A stretch of 38,984 nt of DNA from Salinisphaera sp. (GTDB lineage Bacteria > Pseudomonadota > Gammaproteobacteria > Nevskiales > Salinisphaeraceae): the NCBI GenBank assembly GCA_027858915.1, contig JAQIBT010000123.1:1-38984 (forward strand), written 5' to 3'. A model generated the notes under the pieces. It ran no database searches, was not told where the DNA came from, and was given only the letters and a program-made list of their open reading frames with translations. Position numbers and translations under genes: made by a program. Positions 16,498 through 26,707 of the stretch are shown piece after piece (within the stretch, counting starts at the first letter, position 1; each line of letters opens with the position of its first letter).

Positions 16498-17259
16498 TCA
16501 CGGCAGATGCCGTACCAGCGGGCTGCGGCCTTGCTTGCGCAGGCTGGCGGCGGTAGAACGCGCCGCGTCTTCGCTGGCGAAGGGCCCCACATTCACGCGA
16601 TACCACGTCTTGCCATTGACCTTGACCTGCGCATAGGAGGCCCGGTACTGCTTCGAAAGCCGCTTTACCATGGCCTGGGCGTTGCCTTCGTCGCCGAACG
16701 ATGCGATCTGGACCACCCAGCCGCTCGCGCTATCGTTGCGCTGCGCCTGCGCGGCACTCCCTGCGTTATCCGTCGACGGCTTGGTCGGTGGTTTCGGCGT
16801 CGGCTTCGTTTGCTGTTGCGGCGCTGACTCTGATTCTGGTTCAGGCTTCGCGCTTGGCGGCGCATTCCGGCTTGGCGGGCTGGCAGACGACTGGCTGGGC
16901 TGTTGTCCACCGCTGTCTTGATTTCCTGCAACCGTGGGGGTCGAGAAACGGCTGCCCTCGGTGGATTTTCCGGGCTGGCTCTGCGGCGAGATAGCATCGG
17001 GCTTCGGCGGCTGGCTGCTTTGCCCTGTGCTGGCCGAACCGGCGGAGCGGTCGGCCGACGGCGACTGGTCAGGGGCGTTACTGGCCGAGGACGCCGCCGA
17101 TTGCGTCGAACCGTTGGGTTCGACGTTATAGACACGCATGGCGCTGTGGTCACTGTCGTCGCTGCTGTGCATGCATTTTGATAGCAGCAACGGCGAAAGC
17201 ACACCAATTATCACCAGCACTGCCACGCCAATCAGGCGTTTTTTCATCACGTCATTCAT
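16498..17259 (-). CDS. SPOR-domain membrane protein (DedD-like)
   Basis: 253 residues: a short cytoplasmic start MNDVMKKR, one membrane helix (about 9-27), a long low-complexity Ser/Pro/Gln-rich periplasmic linker (about 45-175), and a C-terminal SPOR domain from about 177: SGWVVQIASFGDEGNAQAMV, then YRVNVGPFASEDAARS. SPOR domains bind denuded glycan strands at the division septum, and DedD is the relative at this genomic position. The start overlaps the folC stop by 8 bp, suggesting coupling. Linker composition makes the exact homologue hard to name, so no gene symbol is given. Confidence 0.9.
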   Translation of the reverse strand: MNDVMKKRLIGVAVLVIIGVLSPLLLSKCMHSSDDSDHSAMRVYNVEPNGSTQSAASSASNAPDQSPSADRSAGSASTGQSSQPPKPDAISPQSQPGKSTEGSRFSTPTVAGNQDSGGQQPSQSSASPPSRNAPPSAKPEPESESAPQQQTKPTPKPPTKPSTDNAGSAAQAQRNDSASGWVVQIASFGDEGNAQAMVKRLSKQYRASYAQVKVNGKTWYRVNVGPFASEDAARSTAASLRKQGRSPLVRHLP

Positions 17260-18481
17260 TGTCAGGCCTCCGAGCCTGCGCTACCGTAAAAAACGATCCG
17301 CATACCACAATGCGATCGCCCGCCACTGCCAACGCCTCGGCCGCGGCCAACCCCGTCGACGGGTCAGCATAGGTCTCGACGGTCACACCGAGTCGCCGCG
17401 CCAGTGTATCGCCGTCGAGGCCACGGGCAGTGTAACGATCCAGTCCCACGGGAAAGAAACGATCCGTTATCGGCGCGAGCAGGCGCGCCACGGTCTCGAC
17501 CGGCTTGTCGGCCAGCATTCCGATGACGACATGGGTGCGCCCCCGAACCGGCTGGCCGAGCAGCACATCAATAAGGAGAGCAACGGCTTCGGCATTGTGG
17601 CCGACATCGTAGATGATGGGTATCGGAGCGTCGATAATTTCTCGCCGCCCGTGCAAAAGAGCCTGGGTGCGACAGGCTCGCGCCACATCATCCGATGTGA
17701 CAGACAGGTCGAGCGCCAGAACGCCGGCGATCGCCAGAGCCAGATTGTCGGCCCAGACGGCCGGGTGCGGATCGATGTCGATGGACCGGCCATGATCGTG
17801 CCAGCACCAGGCGGTATCGTGCCTGTTGATGTCAAAATCCCTGCCGATGACGGCCAAGGGCGTGCCCAGACACCGCGCTCGGTCGGCAATCGTGGCTGGC
17901 ATATCGCGATCACTGCAGAACGCAGGCCGCTTTGGGCGAAGAATTCCGGCTTTCTCGTAGCCGATCTCGCCGCGGTCGCTACCCAGCCAGTCGCAGTGAT
18001 CCAACCCGATCGGCGTAATCAGTGCCACGTCTGCGTCAATGATGTTCACGGCGTCCAGCCGCCCGCCCAGACCGATTTCCAGCACCGCAAAATCAACCGC
18101 ACGACGGGCAAATATCCAGAGTGCCGCCAGCGTGCTGTATTCGAAAAAAGTCAGCGAGATCTCACCGCGTGCGCTCTCTACAGCTTCGAACGCGGTAACG
18201 ATTTCAGCATCACCCACGGGTAGACCATTGACCGCGATGCGCTCGTTGTAGCGCCATAGATGCGGCGATGTAAACACCCCTATCGTACCGCGGTCGCCGA
18301 TCAAACCAGCCACAAGCGCGACCGTACTACCCTTGCCGTTGGTGCCGGCCGCGACGACACTTTGCGGGCTGAACGGCCGCAACGACAGTGCATCGGCTAC
18401 CGCGGCTACGCGGTCCAGACCCAGATCGATCTGCTGGCTGTGCTGGCGCTGTTGCCATTCAAGCCAGTCGTCGAGCGTCAT
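17252..18481 (-). CDS. folC: Bifunctional dihydrofolate synthase / folylpolyglutamate synthase
   Basis: Mur-ligase-fold enzyme that adds glutamate to dihydropteroate and then to reduced folates. 409 residues. The ATP P-loop is VVAAGTNGKGSTVALVAG (about 43-60), followed by GVFTSPHLWRYNERI, LTFFEYSTLAALWIF, VLEIGLGGRLDAVNI, TPIGLDHCDWLG, and IGYEKAGILRPKRPAF, all characteristic of FolC. YDVGHNAEAV is the C-terminal domain signature. The length is in the normal range. It lies 3 nt after accD, an association conserved in gammaproteobacteria. Confidence 0.97.
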   Translation of the reverse strand: MTLDDWLEWQQRQHSQQIDLGLDRVAAVADALSLRPFSPQSVVAAGTNGKGSTVALVAGLIGDRGTIGVFTSPHLWRYNERIAVNGLPVGDAEIVTAFEAVESARGEISLTFFEYSTLAALWIFARRAVDFAVLEIGLGGRLDAVNIIDADVALITPIGLDHCDWLGSDRGEIGYEKAGILRPKRPAFCSDRDMPATIADRARCLGTPLAVIGRDFDINRHDTAWCWHDHGRSIDIDPHPAVWADNLALAIAGVLALDLSVTSDDVARACRTQALLHGRREIIDAPIPIIYDVGHNAEAVALLIDVLLGQPVRGRTHVVIGMLADKPVETVARLLAPITDRFFPVGLDRYTARGLDGDTLARRLGVTVETYADPSTGLAAAEALAVAGDRIVVCGSFFTVAQARRPDNE

Positions 18482-18484
18482 CAG

Positions 18485-19408
18485 TCAGGCATCATCGACA
18501 TCCGCGGCCGGTTCGACGACTTCCAGAATCTCTTCCTCTTGTTCCTCGCTGGGCGGTAAATGCATGAGCGTCGACAAGATGCGATGAATGCGTGGCCGCA
18601 GATCCTTGCGTTCGACGATCATGTCAATTGCGCCGTGCTCGAGCAGAAATTCGCTGCGCTGGAAGCCCTCCGGCAACGTCTGTTTTACCGTCTGCTCGAT
18701 CACTCGGGGGCCAGCAAAGCCAATCAATGCGTCCGGTTCCGCTACGTTGATGTCGCCGAGCATGGAGAAACTGGCGGCCACACCGCCCATCGTCGGATGG
18801 GTGAGCACCGAGATAAACGGCAGATGGTGCTGCGCCAGACGGGTCAGCGCCGCGCTGGTCTTGCCCATCTGCAGCAGCGAAAACAATCCCTCTTGCATTC
18901 GCGCGCCACCGGATGCCGAAAAGAACACGAAAGGAACCTTGGCGTCGATGGCAGCATGCACGCCGCGCACGAACGACTCGCCTACCACGCTCCCCATGGA
19001 GCCGCCCATGAACTTGAAATCCATGGCGCCGGCGACAATCGGCATCCTGCGCAGCGTGCCCGACATCATCACCACGGCCTCGCGCTCGCCGGAGTCCTTC
19101 TGAGCGGCCGACAGGCGATCCCGATATTTCTTGCTGTCGCGAAATTTCAGGGGGTCCTTGGGCTCCAGGCCGGTAGCCAGCTCGGTACGGTTGTCCGCGT
19201 CGAGAAAGAAGTCGAGCCGCTGACGCGCACGTAGCCGTTGATGCGCATTGCATTTCGGGCACACGCTCAGCGAGCGTTCCATTTCCGCGGTATACAGGAC
19301 AGCGCCGCATTTGCTGCACTTGGCCCACAGCCCTTCCGGAACACTGTTCTTGCGACGCGCAGAATCGTTACGCATCTGCGACGGCATCAATTTTTCCAGC
19401 CAACTCAT
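18485..19408 (-). CDS. accD: Acetyl-CoA carboxylase carboxyltransferase subunit beta
   Basis: Part of the AccA2-AccD2 carboxyltransferase that makes malonyl-CoA for fatty-acid synthesis. 307 residues. An N-terminal C4 zinc ribbon is visible ([20 protein letters not shown] in part, with the second pair CPKC). The crotonase-like core follows: [57 protein letters not shown] and [20 protein letters not shown]. The last 25 residues are an acidic tail. The start overlaps the trpA stop as ATGA. Confidence 0.98.
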   Translation of the reverse strand: MSWLEKLMPSQMRNDSARRKNSVPEGLWAKCSKCGAVLYTAEMERSLSVCPKCNAHQRLRARQRLDFFLDADNRTELATGLEPKDPLKFRDSKKYRDRLSAAQKDSGEREAVVMMSGTLRRMPIVAGAMDFKFMGGSMGSVVGESFVRGVHAAIDAKVPFVFFSASGGARMQEGLFSLLQMGKTSAALTRLAQHHLPFISVLTHPTMGGVAASFSMLGDINVAEPDALIGFAGPRVIEQTVKQTLPEGFQRSEFLLEHGAIDMIVERKDLRPRIHRILSTLMHLPPSEEQEEEILEVVEPAADVDDA

Positions 19409-20241
19409 GCGCGACGAGCCTCCTGCCTGTTCTGATCCTGTGTATCAATAGCGCTTCGCATGCCACCCAGTGTCGCACGCAATGCCGCCTGTGCGGCAGT
19501 CCGATCTTCGCCGTATTCGGCAATCTGTGCGACCAGCGCGCTGCCCACCACGACCGCATCAGCCACCCGCGACACATCGGCAGCGTTTTCGGGGGTCCGT
19601 ATACCAAAGCCGACAGCGACCGGCAAAGCCGAAGCCGCACGAATATGGCCGACGTGCTCAGCCAGCGTCGATGTATCGAGGCTGGCCGACCCGGTGACCC
19701 CCTTGAACGACACGTAGTAGATGAAGCCGCCGGCGTTTTCGCAGATGCGGGCCATGCGCGATTCGCCGGTGGTCGGTGCAATCAAACACACCGGATCCAG
19801 CGCGTATTGCTTCAGCGTGGGCACGATTTCGGGCGTTTCCTCGGCGGTCATGTCGACAATTAGCACGCCGTCCACACCGGCTTCGGCGGCACGCGCGCTG
19901 AATGCGTCCAGTCCCATCGCGTCGATCGGGTTGAGATAGCCCATCAGCACGACCGGCGTATCGACGTTGTCCTGACGAAAGCGCTCGACCATGTCGAGCA
20001 CATTACGCAAGCTCGTGCCGTGCACCAGCGCACGCTCGCAGGCGGCCTGAATGACCGGGCCGTCTGCCATCGGATCGGTGAACGGCACGCCCAGCTCGAC
20101 AACATCCGCGCCCGCCGCAACTAGCGTATGCATGTAGTCGACGGTGGCATCCGGATGCGGATCGCCAGCGGTGAGATAGGGAATGAGCGCCGTACGGCCG
20201 GCTTCGCGCAACGCCTTGAAGCGCTCTGCCAGACGGCTCAC
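19405..20241 (-). CDS. trpA: Tryptophan synthase alpha subunit
   Basis: Cleaves indole-3-glycerol phosphate to indole, which is channelled to TrpB. 278 residues from a GTG at 20241, chosen because it overlaps the trpB stop as GTGA and opens with [22 protein letters not shown], the family start; a longer open frame runs back inside trpB and is not used. Catalytic Glu in [18 protein letters not shown], Asp in LIVDMTAEE (usual 'vDlp.ee'), [13 protein letters not shown] and [13 protein letters not shown] are visible. Overlaps accD by 4 bp. Confidence 0.98.
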   Translation of the reverse strand: MSRLAERFKALREAGRTALIPYLTAGDPHPDATVDYMHTLVAAGADVVELGVPFTDPMADGPVIQAACERALVHGTSLRNVLDMVERFRQDNVDTPVVLMGYLNPIDAMGLDAFSARAAEAGVDGVLIVDMTAEETPEIVPTLKQYALDPVCLIAPTTGESRMARICENAGGFIYYVSFKGVTGSASLDTSTLAEHVGHIRAASALPVAVGFGIRTPENAADVSRVADAVVVGSALVAQIAEYGEDRTAAQAALRATLGGMRSAIDTQDQNRQEARRA

Positions 20242-21485
20242 AGGGTTTCTCCTGCGGCTTCTGCGACACTGCCCATGTCCTTGTCGCCGCGGCCTGACAT
20301 ATTCACGAGAATAATCTGATCCGGGCTCATCGTCGCCGCCAGTTTCTTGGCATAAGCCACCGCATGCGCCGATTCGAGCGCAGGCATGATGCCTTCGATA
20401 CGCGTGCACTCATGGAAAGCATCCAGCGCTTCGGCATCGGTCACGTCGACATAGGTCGCCCGCCCCAGATCCTTCAGCCAGGAATGCTCGGGCCCTACGC
20501 CCGGATAATCCAGGCCGGCCGATACGGAATGGGTCGCGCTGATCTGGCCGTTTTCGTCCTGCATCAGATAGGTACGGTTGCCGTGCAGCACGCCGGAGCG
20601 CCCCGCCGCCAGGGGGGCTGCGTGGCGGCCGGTCTGCACGCCGTCGCCGCCGGCTTCTACGCCATAGATTGCGACCTGCTCATCGTCGAGGAACGGATAG
20701 AACAAGCCGATGGCGTTTGAACCGCCGCCCACACAGGCCACCAGCGCATCCGGCAGTCGATCGCAGCGTTCGAGCATCTGCCGACGCGATTCGCGGCCGA
20801 TCACGGCCTGGAAATCGCGCACCATCGCCGGATACGGATGCGGGCCGGCCACAGTGCCGATGATGTAGAACGTATCGTCCACATGTGCTACCCAGTCGCG
20901 CAGCGCGTCGTTCATCGCATCCTTGAGCGTCCTGGATCCCGACTCGACCGGCCGCACCTCCGCACCGAGCAGGCGCATGCGATAGACATTGGTCGACTGG
21001 CGACGCATATCCTCGCTGCCCATGAAGACCACGCACTCCAGGCCGAGGCGAGCGGCAACGGTCGCGGTTGCCACGCCGTGCTGGCCGGCGCCGGTTTCGG
21101 CGATGATGCGGGTCTTGCCCATTCTAGAGGCCAGCAGCGCCTGACCGATGGTGTTGTTGATCTTGTGCGCGCCGGTATGGTTGAGATCCTCACGCTTGAA
21201 CCATATCTGGGCCCCACCGACCCGGGCCGACAGGCGCTCGGCGTGATAGATCGGCGTCGGCCGGCCGACGTAGTCGGCCAAGTCGGTATCCAGCGCTGCC
21301 ATGAAAGACGGATCGTTGCGGGCTGCCTCGTAGGCCTTCGACAGTTCATCCAGCGGCGCCATGAGGGTTTCTGCCACGAACCTGCCGCCATAGGGCCCGA
21401 AATGCCCGCGAGCGTCCGGCATGTCGCGCCAGCCGTGCGCGGCGTGCATGGTTTGGCCGGGACTGTCGGAAATGGTTGTACTCAT
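20238..21485 (-). CDS. trpB: Tryptophan synthase beta subunit
   Basis: PLP enzyme joining indole and serine. 415 residues from ATG 21485, the first codon after the trpF stop (4 nt gap) with an AGG upstream. Motifs: [35 protein letters not shown] with the PLP Lys, [32 protein letters not shown] for the phosphate loop, and the C-terminal [11 protein letters not shown]. All are as in the standard TrpB1 type. trpF-trpB-trpA-accD form one run of minus-strand genes; trpEGDC are not in the window. Confidence 0.98.
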   Translation of the reverse strand: MSTTISDSPGQTMHAAHGWRDMPDARGHFGPYGGRFVAETLMAPLDELSKAYEAARNDPSFMAALDTDLADYVGRPTPIYHAERLSARVGGAQIWFKREDLNHTGAHKINNTIGQALLASRMGKTRIIAETGAGQHGVATATVAARLGLECVVFMGSEDMRRQSTNVYRMRLLGAEVRPVESGSRTLKDAMNDALRDWVAHVDDTFYIIGTVAGPHPYPAMVRDFQAVIGRESRRQMLERCDRLPDALVACVGGGSNAIGLFYPFLDDEQVAIYGVEAGGDGVQTGRHAAPLAAGRSGVLHGNRTYLMQDENGQISATHSVSAGLDYPGVGPEHSWLKDLGRATYVDVTDAEALDAFHECTRIEGIMPALESAHAVAYAKKLAATMSPDQIILVNMSGRGDKDMGSVAEAAGETL

Positions 21486-21489
21486 GTCA

Positions 21490-22119
21490 TTAGCAACCTG
21501 TGTTGAGTGCTGCACGCACAAAAGCATGCATCTTCGCGTTGTCCTTGATACCAGGCGCGCTTTCCACGCCGCTGCTTACATCTACTGCATACGGTGAAAA
21601 ACGCGAAACGGCTGCAGCCACGTTGTCCGGATCCAGGCCGCCGGCAATGATGATCGGTAGGTTTGTCGCAGCCAGATCTTGTTTCCAAGCGAACTGGGCG
21701 CCCTGGCCGCCGGCTTCACCCGCGCGATTGGCATCCAGCAAAAGTGCACGTGCGTCGTGGTAATCGGCGGCCCACTGTGTCAGTTCGATATCCGGCTCTC
21801 CCATCGGCACGGTCTTGATATATGGTCGGCCAAACTGTCGACAGAAATCTGGTGCCTCCCGACCGTGGAACTGCAGCAGATCGATCTCGACGTCTGCCAA
21901 TACCCGCTCGATTGTCGCGGCGTCTGCATCCAGAAACAAGGCGACCCGTGCCACAAAGGCAGGCAAGGCACGAGCGATACTGGCAGCGGTAGCGGGTGAT
22001 ACGGATCGCGCGCTGGCCGGATAGAAAACCAGCCCCACTGCATCGGCGCCGGCCGCCACGGCGGCCAAGCCATCGGCTACCGATGTAATGCCACAGATCT
22101 TGGTTCGAACGCGGCTCAT
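21490..22119 (-). CDS. trpF: Phosphoribosylanthranilate isomerase
   Basis: Third-stage enzyme of tryptophan synthesis; a TIM barrel catalysing an Amadori rearrangement. 209 residues. Catalytic Cys in [12 protein letters not shown], then [27 protein letters not shown], catalytic Asp in [18 protein letters not shown], and [15 protein letters not shown] with [14 protein letters not shown] at the end. It is a stand-alone monofunctional TrpF, as in Pseudomonas, and not fused to TrpC. It lies 50 nt after truA and 4 nt before trpB. Confidence 0.98.
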   Translation of the reverse strand: MSRVRTKICGITSVADGLAAVAAGADAVGLVFYPASARSVSPATAASIARALPAFVARVALFLDADAATIERVLADVEIDLLQFHGREAPDFCRQFGRPYIKTVPMGEPDIELTQWAADYHDARALLLDANRAGEAGGQGAQFAWKQDLAATNLPIIIAGGLDPDNVAAAVSRFSPYAVDVSSGVESAPGIKDNAKMHAFVRAALNTGC

Positions 22120-22169
22120 GTGTGCAGCGCCGAGCGCTTGGCGGAAAAATCGATGATCATGCGCTCATG

Positions 22170-22952
22170 TTACCAGCCCATATCGTCCAACGCCGGCTCG
22201 GGCAATCGAAACGGCTCGGGGTAATGCACACGCCGCAGCGATAGTCCGCAAGCCGGTGCCGTCATGCCGGCCAGACGGCGGTCGCCCTGTTCCAGCAGCC
22301 CGGCCACCCATTCGCCCGGATAGCGGCCGCGGCCGACCAGCGCCAGCGTGCCCACGATATTGCGCACCATGTGGTGGAGAAACGCATTGGCCCGTATATC
22401 CAGACGCAGCCAATCGCCGCTGCGCACCACAGTCAGGTAATCGACCGTGCGCCAGGGGCTCTTCGCCTGGCAGCCCGCGGCTCGGAACGCGCTGAAGTCG
22501 TGATGACCGACCAGCGCCTGGGCAGCCGCGTGCATGGCTGGCGCGTCCAGATCGTGATGTGAATGCCAGGCGCGCCGCCGCCACAGCGCCGATGGTGCAT
22601 CGCGGTCGATGATCCAGTAGCGATACTCGCGCGCGTAGGCACCAAAGCGTGCGTGAAACGACTCCGGCATGCGCAGGAACCACTGGGGCGCTATGTCGTC
22701 TGACAGATAGCGATTGCTGCCCATCAGCCAGGCGCGTTCTGTGCGCTCGACCTCGGTATCAAAATGCACGATCTGGCCCTGGGCGTGCACGCCGGTGTCG
22801 GTGCGCCCGCTACAAACCGTACGGATCGGCGCATCGGCTACCTTGGACAGCGCAGCTTCCAGCTCGTCTTGAACGCTTGCGGCATGGGGCTGGCTCTGCC
22901 AGCCGTGATAGCCACTGCCGTCGTACTCGATACAGGCTGCCCAACGCGTCAT
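22170..22952 (-). CDS. truA: tRNA pseudouridine(38-40) synthase
   Basis: Converts uridines 38-40 in the anticodon stem to pseudouridine. 260 residues. The catalytic Asp lies in CSGRTDTGVHAQGQIVHFDT (first 20 of the motif), preceded by EYDGSGYHGWQ. RFGAYAREYRYWI, DFSAFRAAGCQAKSPWRTV and RANAFLHHMVRNIVGTL are further TruA motifs. Normal length. It follows fimV after 69 nt, an order conserved with P. aeruginosa. Confidence 0.98.
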   Translation of the reverse strand: MTRWAACIEYDGSGYHGWQSQPHAASVQDELEAALSKVADAPIRTVCSGRTDTGVHAQGQIVHFDTEVERTERAWLMGSNRYLSDDIAPQWFLRMPESFHARFGAYAREYRYWIIDRDAPSALWRRRAWHSHHDLDAPAMHAAAQALVGHHDFSAFRAAGCQAKSPWRTVDYLTVVRSGDWLRLDIRANAFLHHMVRNIVGTLALVGRGRYPGEWVAGLLEQGDRRLAGMTAPACGLSLRRVHYPEPFRLPEPALDDMGW

Positions 22953-23021
22953 CCGGCAAACGCTTGGGGCAAAAGCGCCGCGCGCAAGCAGACGAATACA
23001 ACGACCCGAAAAAACCGGTGG

Positions 23022-25565
23022 CTACATGGTTTCCAGAAGCGACTGCGCCGTACGCTGCTGGGCATCGTCGCCGTTCGCCACGACTTCTGCGAGCAGGCTG
23101 CGAGCCATGTCCGCGTCTTCCATCTCCATATACATGCGGGCCAGATCCAGTCGTATCTCCACCGTATCGCTATCCAGCTCGAGTTCCACTGACTCAGTGT
23201 TCAGCCCGTACAGGCTGAGCGAGTCACCGTCGATCGTCTCGATCATCGTCTCAAGCTGCGGGTTATCGGCGATGCCGGCTTCGTCTTCCAGCTTCATCGG
23301 CTCTGGGAGGCTATCCTCGATCGACTCGACTCGGTGGTTGTGCGCCGCCAAGGGTTCATCGAATTCGACGGCCATGTCTTGCTCGTCCGGCCGGTTGCGT
23401 TGGCGTGTCAGCAATGGCTCTGAGAAATCGTCACCACTGTTCTGCCGGCTTGATGCATCGTCCTCCGGAAGGACAAAAAACGCGTCGTCGGCAAGCAGCT
23501 GCGTGGCCGCGTATTCGGACTCCAACGCCGGTGCAGAATCAACGACCGATGGCGTTTCCAGAGCCAGATTATTGAATGCATCAAACGACGCCATTTTCGG
23601 CTTATCGCCAACGGCTGTGCTCGGATCGGCCATGGAATCGACACTTGAGACGTCTTCATCGCTAGCCGGCGCATCAAAGGCCAGAGTATCGGCATGGCCG
23701 CCGTCGGCCGGCACTGCGCCTGCAACAGCGGTGGTCCGCGCGATAAAACGTTCATCGCCGGGAAGTAACGCACGCCCCTGATCAGCCACTCGAGCCGCGC
23801 GGGTCGGATCGGCAAGAATTTGCTGTTCGAAGCGTGCAAAATCGTCACCGAAACGGTCCGCATCGCCCAGCTGAAAGTCAACGTCGAGCAGCGTGTCCTG
23901 TAGACCCAGATCGCGTGGATGCTCGGCCAGACCCTGCTCCAGACGCATACGCGCAAGCCCATAATCGCCGGCGCTGCGTGCTCGCGCCGTCTCGACCATC
24001 ACCTCGTCCGGCCCATTGCGCTCAGTAGCTGCCACACCGCTCGCTGCTTGCTCTGCGGTTATTTCAGGCCCGCCGGGCGACCCGACCGGCTCATCGTCGG
24101 CCGGCGGCTCGTCGTTTTGCAGGTCCGGATCATGGAAGTCCATGGGAACCGGCTGATACTGGCGCCGACGAAAAACCAGCGCGGCCGCGCCGACAGCGGC
24201 GACCAGCAGCAGCAGCGCCAACAGTAGATTTCCGGGAGTGAACAAGGTGCCACCGCCGGCTTCGGTCACATCAGTGACAGGCTGTGCGTCGGTTAGAACA
24301 GAAGCCGGTTTGCGGCTGGTCGTCGGCGCGGCGCCTGGCGCGGGTGCCTGCGGCCCGATGCCCGGCGCTGCTGCGGTCGTACCGGTCCGAGTAGCAACAG
24401 GTTTTGAAACAGCCGTGCTCCCGGCCGCCGCGACCAACTGCCCAGCACTGCCACTTGCTGTGGTGCTCGCAGGCGATCGGGGTTCGCTGCCGGTTGTAGC
24501 GGACGCGGCTGACGACCCACCGACAGTGGTCGCCGAGATCTGTGCCCAGACGCTCTCTGGTGGGGTGGAGAGCCGGCCGAACGTCGCGTTGCTGGGCTCA
24601 CTGCGGGTAGCGGCGACCGGGCCTTCGTTGTCCGCCATGGTTTTTGCCGGCCGGGGTGGCGATTGGCCGCTTGCCTGGGTGCTGTGTTCGCCCCGGTGTT
24701 TGACGCTTTCTACCGTTGCATGCTCAGCTGGCAATGCGGCTTTGGCGCTGGCCGACGCACTGGCGGCGGTCACATGGACGCGGTGCTGGGCCTGTGAGGC
24801 ACTGAGACGAGTTATTGCCTTGAGTGGCGGCACCGACAGGGTCGTGCCGCGCAAGAGACTGTTCATTCCGGCGGAAAAAGCCTGCGGATTGGCGTCGAAC
24901 AACGCGGCTTCCATCTGCGGCACGGTCACGTCCGACGGCTTCAGCGCGACAGCGATGGAAAACAGCGTCTCGCCGGCTGTCACCGGTCCATAGCGGTGGT
25001 GGTCGGTTTCAGCAGTGACGCCCGCCATAGCCCCGGGGGGACCGGCCATCGCCGACCGCGGCGAAGCCGAAGTGAACTCACCGGTGCGCCCTGCTTTGCC
25101 AGTCAACGAACCGTGATCGGCCGCCAGCGCTAGCATCGCGTTACCGCTGCCGGCCGGGTTCAGCAGCACCGTATACTCACGCAGCGCGCTGCCATTGCTG
25201 GTGCTGGCTTCGAGCAGAAAATCGATGAATGGCTCACGAACCGGTCGCTTGGTACGGACCCGCACGACAACCTGCCCGTCGCGATTGCCGGGTACGGTGG
25301 TGATGTCCAGATTGTCGACATCGCTGCTGCGCTCAATGCCAAACCGTTTGAACATGGCGGGCGATGCAACACGCACGCTCAGCGAGTCCCGCTCGCGACT
25401 TGAAAGAGACGACAACACGATTCGTGCTGCCAATGGCTGGTTGAGTTGAGAATTCAACGAGATCTGGCCGAATTCGAGGGCCGATGCGCTCGTCGCCGCG
25501 AGCAGGCTACCGGTGGCTGCTACGCTGAGAATCCACCGCCGGCGGTATTTTCTTGAATCGCCCAC
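23022..25565 (-). CDS. fimV: FimV/HubP-family polar peptidoglycan-binding protein
   Basis: 847 residues. Signal-like start (residues 8-29) leads to the FimV N-terminal domain LEFGQISLNSQLNQPLAARI. A LysM-like segment (about 190-250: YGPVTAGETLFSIAVAL) is followed by a Ser/Thr/Ala/Pro-rich linker to about 435, one membrane helix (about 443-465, NLLLALLLLVAAVGAAALVF), then an acidic cytoplasmic part with TPR-like segments. It ends in the FimV C-terminal domain: EIRLDLARMYMEMEDADMAR. In Pseudomonas and Vibrio such proteins organise the cell pole, type IV pili and c-di-GMP or cAMP signalling. The start is a GTG at 25565 with AAGGGAG unusually close (1-2 nt), so the exact start is uncertain. Confidence 0.93.
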   Translation of the reverse strand: MGDSRKYRRRWILSVAATGSLLAATSASALEFGQISLNSQLNQPLAARIVLSSLSSRERDSLSVRVASPAMFKRFGIERSSDVDNLDITTVPGNRDGQVVVRVRTKRPVREPFIDFLLEASTSNGSALREYTVLLNPAGSGNAMLALAADHGSLTGKAGRTGEFTSASPRSAMAGPPGAMAGVTAETDHHRYGPVTAGETLFSIAVALKPSDVTVPQMEAALFDANPQAFSAGMNSLLRGTTLSVPPLKAITRLSASQAQHRVHVTAASASASAKAALPAEHATVESVKHRGEHSTQASGQSPPRPAKTMADNEGPVAATRSEPSNATFGRLSTPPESVWAQISATTVGGSSAASATTGSEPRSPASTTASGSAGQLVAAAGSTAVSKPVATRTGTTAAAPGIGPQAPAPGAAPTTSRKPASVLTDAQPVTDVTEAGGGTLFTPGNLLLALLLLVAAVGAAALVFRRRQYQPVPMDFHDPDLQNDEPPADDEPVGSPGGPEITAEQAASGVAATERNGPDEVMVETARARSAGDYGLARMRLEQGLAEHPRDLGLQDTLLDVDFQLGDADRFGDDFARFEQQILADPTRAARVADQGRALLPGDERFIARTTAVAGAVPADGGHADTLAFDAPASDEDVSSVDSMADPSTAVGDKPKMASFDAFNNLALETPSVVDSAPALESEYAATQLLADDAFFVLPEDDASSRQNSGDDFSEPLLTRQRNRPDEQDMAVEFDEPLAAHNHRVESIEDSLPEPMKLEDEAGIADNPQLETMIETIDGDSLSLYGLNTESVELELDSDTVEIRLDLARMYMEMEDADMARSLLAEVVANGDDAQQRTAQSLLETM

Positions 25566-25650
25566 GCTCCCTTGTCCACTCCCTTGATGGCGACGATCTG
25601 TCGACCGCCTATGTTCGCGCCACGGTCGGCGCCATCATGGGAGTCGACCG

Positions 25651-26676
25651 TCAGAGATGCTCGGCAAGCAGTCGCTCAGCGATCTGGACGCCGTTGAGCA
25701 CACCACCCTTGCGGACGTTATCGGCCACGATCCAGAAATCCAGACCGTTGACTTCAGAAAAATCATGACGAATCCGCGAGACAAACACGTCGTCCTGTGC
25801 AGCGGCGTCGGTGACGGCGGTCGCGAAGTGGCCGTTCGCCTCGGCATCCACGAGCGACAGACCTTCGCTGCCAGCGAACAGGGCCGTGGCCTCGGACACG
25901 GAAAAAGGCTCAACAGTCTCTACGTGGACGGCCAGCGAATGGCCGAAGAACACCGGCACTCGCACCGCCGTCACGCTCATGGCAAGCGCCGGCAACCCCA
26001 GCAGCCGACGTGCGTGCGCCACGATGTCGCGTTCTACCGTGCTGTGGCCATCACGATCAATCACGCCTACTTCCGGTATGGCATTGAATGCGATCTGCTG
26101 GCGATCGGTATCGGTCGACTCGAGCGCACGACCGTTGAGCAAACGCGCCGTCTGTTCGGCCAATGTCCCGATGCCGCGCTCCTCGTCACTTGATACGGCA
26201 TGGTAAGTCGCCAGATTAACTCGCTGCAGCCCGGCTGCCCGAGCCAGCGGTGCCAGGGCGAGTAACAGATGGATCGCCGCGGGACTGGGCTGGCCGATCA
26301 GCTTCCCTGCTCGACCGACAGCGATATCGCCGGGATTGATCTCCGGCACCACCAAGGGCACATCCGAACGCAATGCCAGCGCCGACGTGGTATCGATGAC
26401 GATGCATCCCTGATCGGCCGCACGTATAGCGTGTTGCTCGGCAGCGGCCGGAGCGCCGACGAAGAAAGCCAGCGTCACCCCGGTAAAATCAAAGCCCTGG
26501 ACGTCGGCTACCGAAATATTACGATCTGCAAACTGTACGCGCCGTCCGATTGTAGAACCGCTGCCCAAGGCATGCAGGCGCGCGACAGGGAAACCGCGCT
26601 CGCCGAGAATCTCGAGCAGCGTCTCCCCGCTCGTACCGTGTGCGCCGATCACGGCGATATCGTGTTTGTCGTTCAT
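25651..26676 (-). CDS. Usg-1-type aspartate-semialdehyde dehydrogenase paralogue lacking the catalytic Cys
   Basis: 341 residues from ATG 26676. It has the Asd fold throughout: AVIGAHGTSGETLLEILGER (8-27), IDTTSALALRSDVPLVVPEINP, NLATYHAVSSDEERG, TARLLNG, QIAFNAIPEVG, VRVPVFFGHSLAVHVET and WIVADNVRKGG. At the place where Asd has its nucleophile ('NPNCSTIQ') it reads GQPSPAAIH (128-136), and the usual SGAG stretch reads SSDEE. It should therefore not make aspartate semialdehyde. This fits the Usg-1 group, which in Pseudomonas sits between asd and fimV; here the true asd is not adjacent and must lie elsewhere. Automatic annotation would probably call it asd. Confidence 0.85.
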   Translation of the reverse strand: MNDKHDIAVIGAHGTSGETLLEILGERGFPVARLHALGSGSTIGRRVQFADRNISVADVQGFDFTGVTLAFFVGAPAAAEQHAIRAADQGCIVIDTTSALALRSDVPLVVPEINPGDIAVGRAGKLIGQPSPAAIHLLLALAPLARAAGLQRVNLATYHAVSSDEERGIGTLAEQTARLLNGRALESTDTDRQQIAFNAIPEVGVIDRDGHSTVERDIVAHARRLLGLPALAMSVTAVRVPVFFGHSLAVHVETVEPFSVSEATALFAGSEGLSLVDAEANGHFATAVTDAAAQDDVFVSRIRHDFSEVNGLDFWIVADNVRKGGVLNGVQIAERLLAEHL

Positions 26677-26707
26677 GCGACGCTTTGGGACTCTGGCTGA
26701 ATGTCGA

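Noticed and set aside
17138..18223. A 361-codon plus-strand open frame
   Set aside because: Antisense to folC and the SPOR gene; no recognisable domain.
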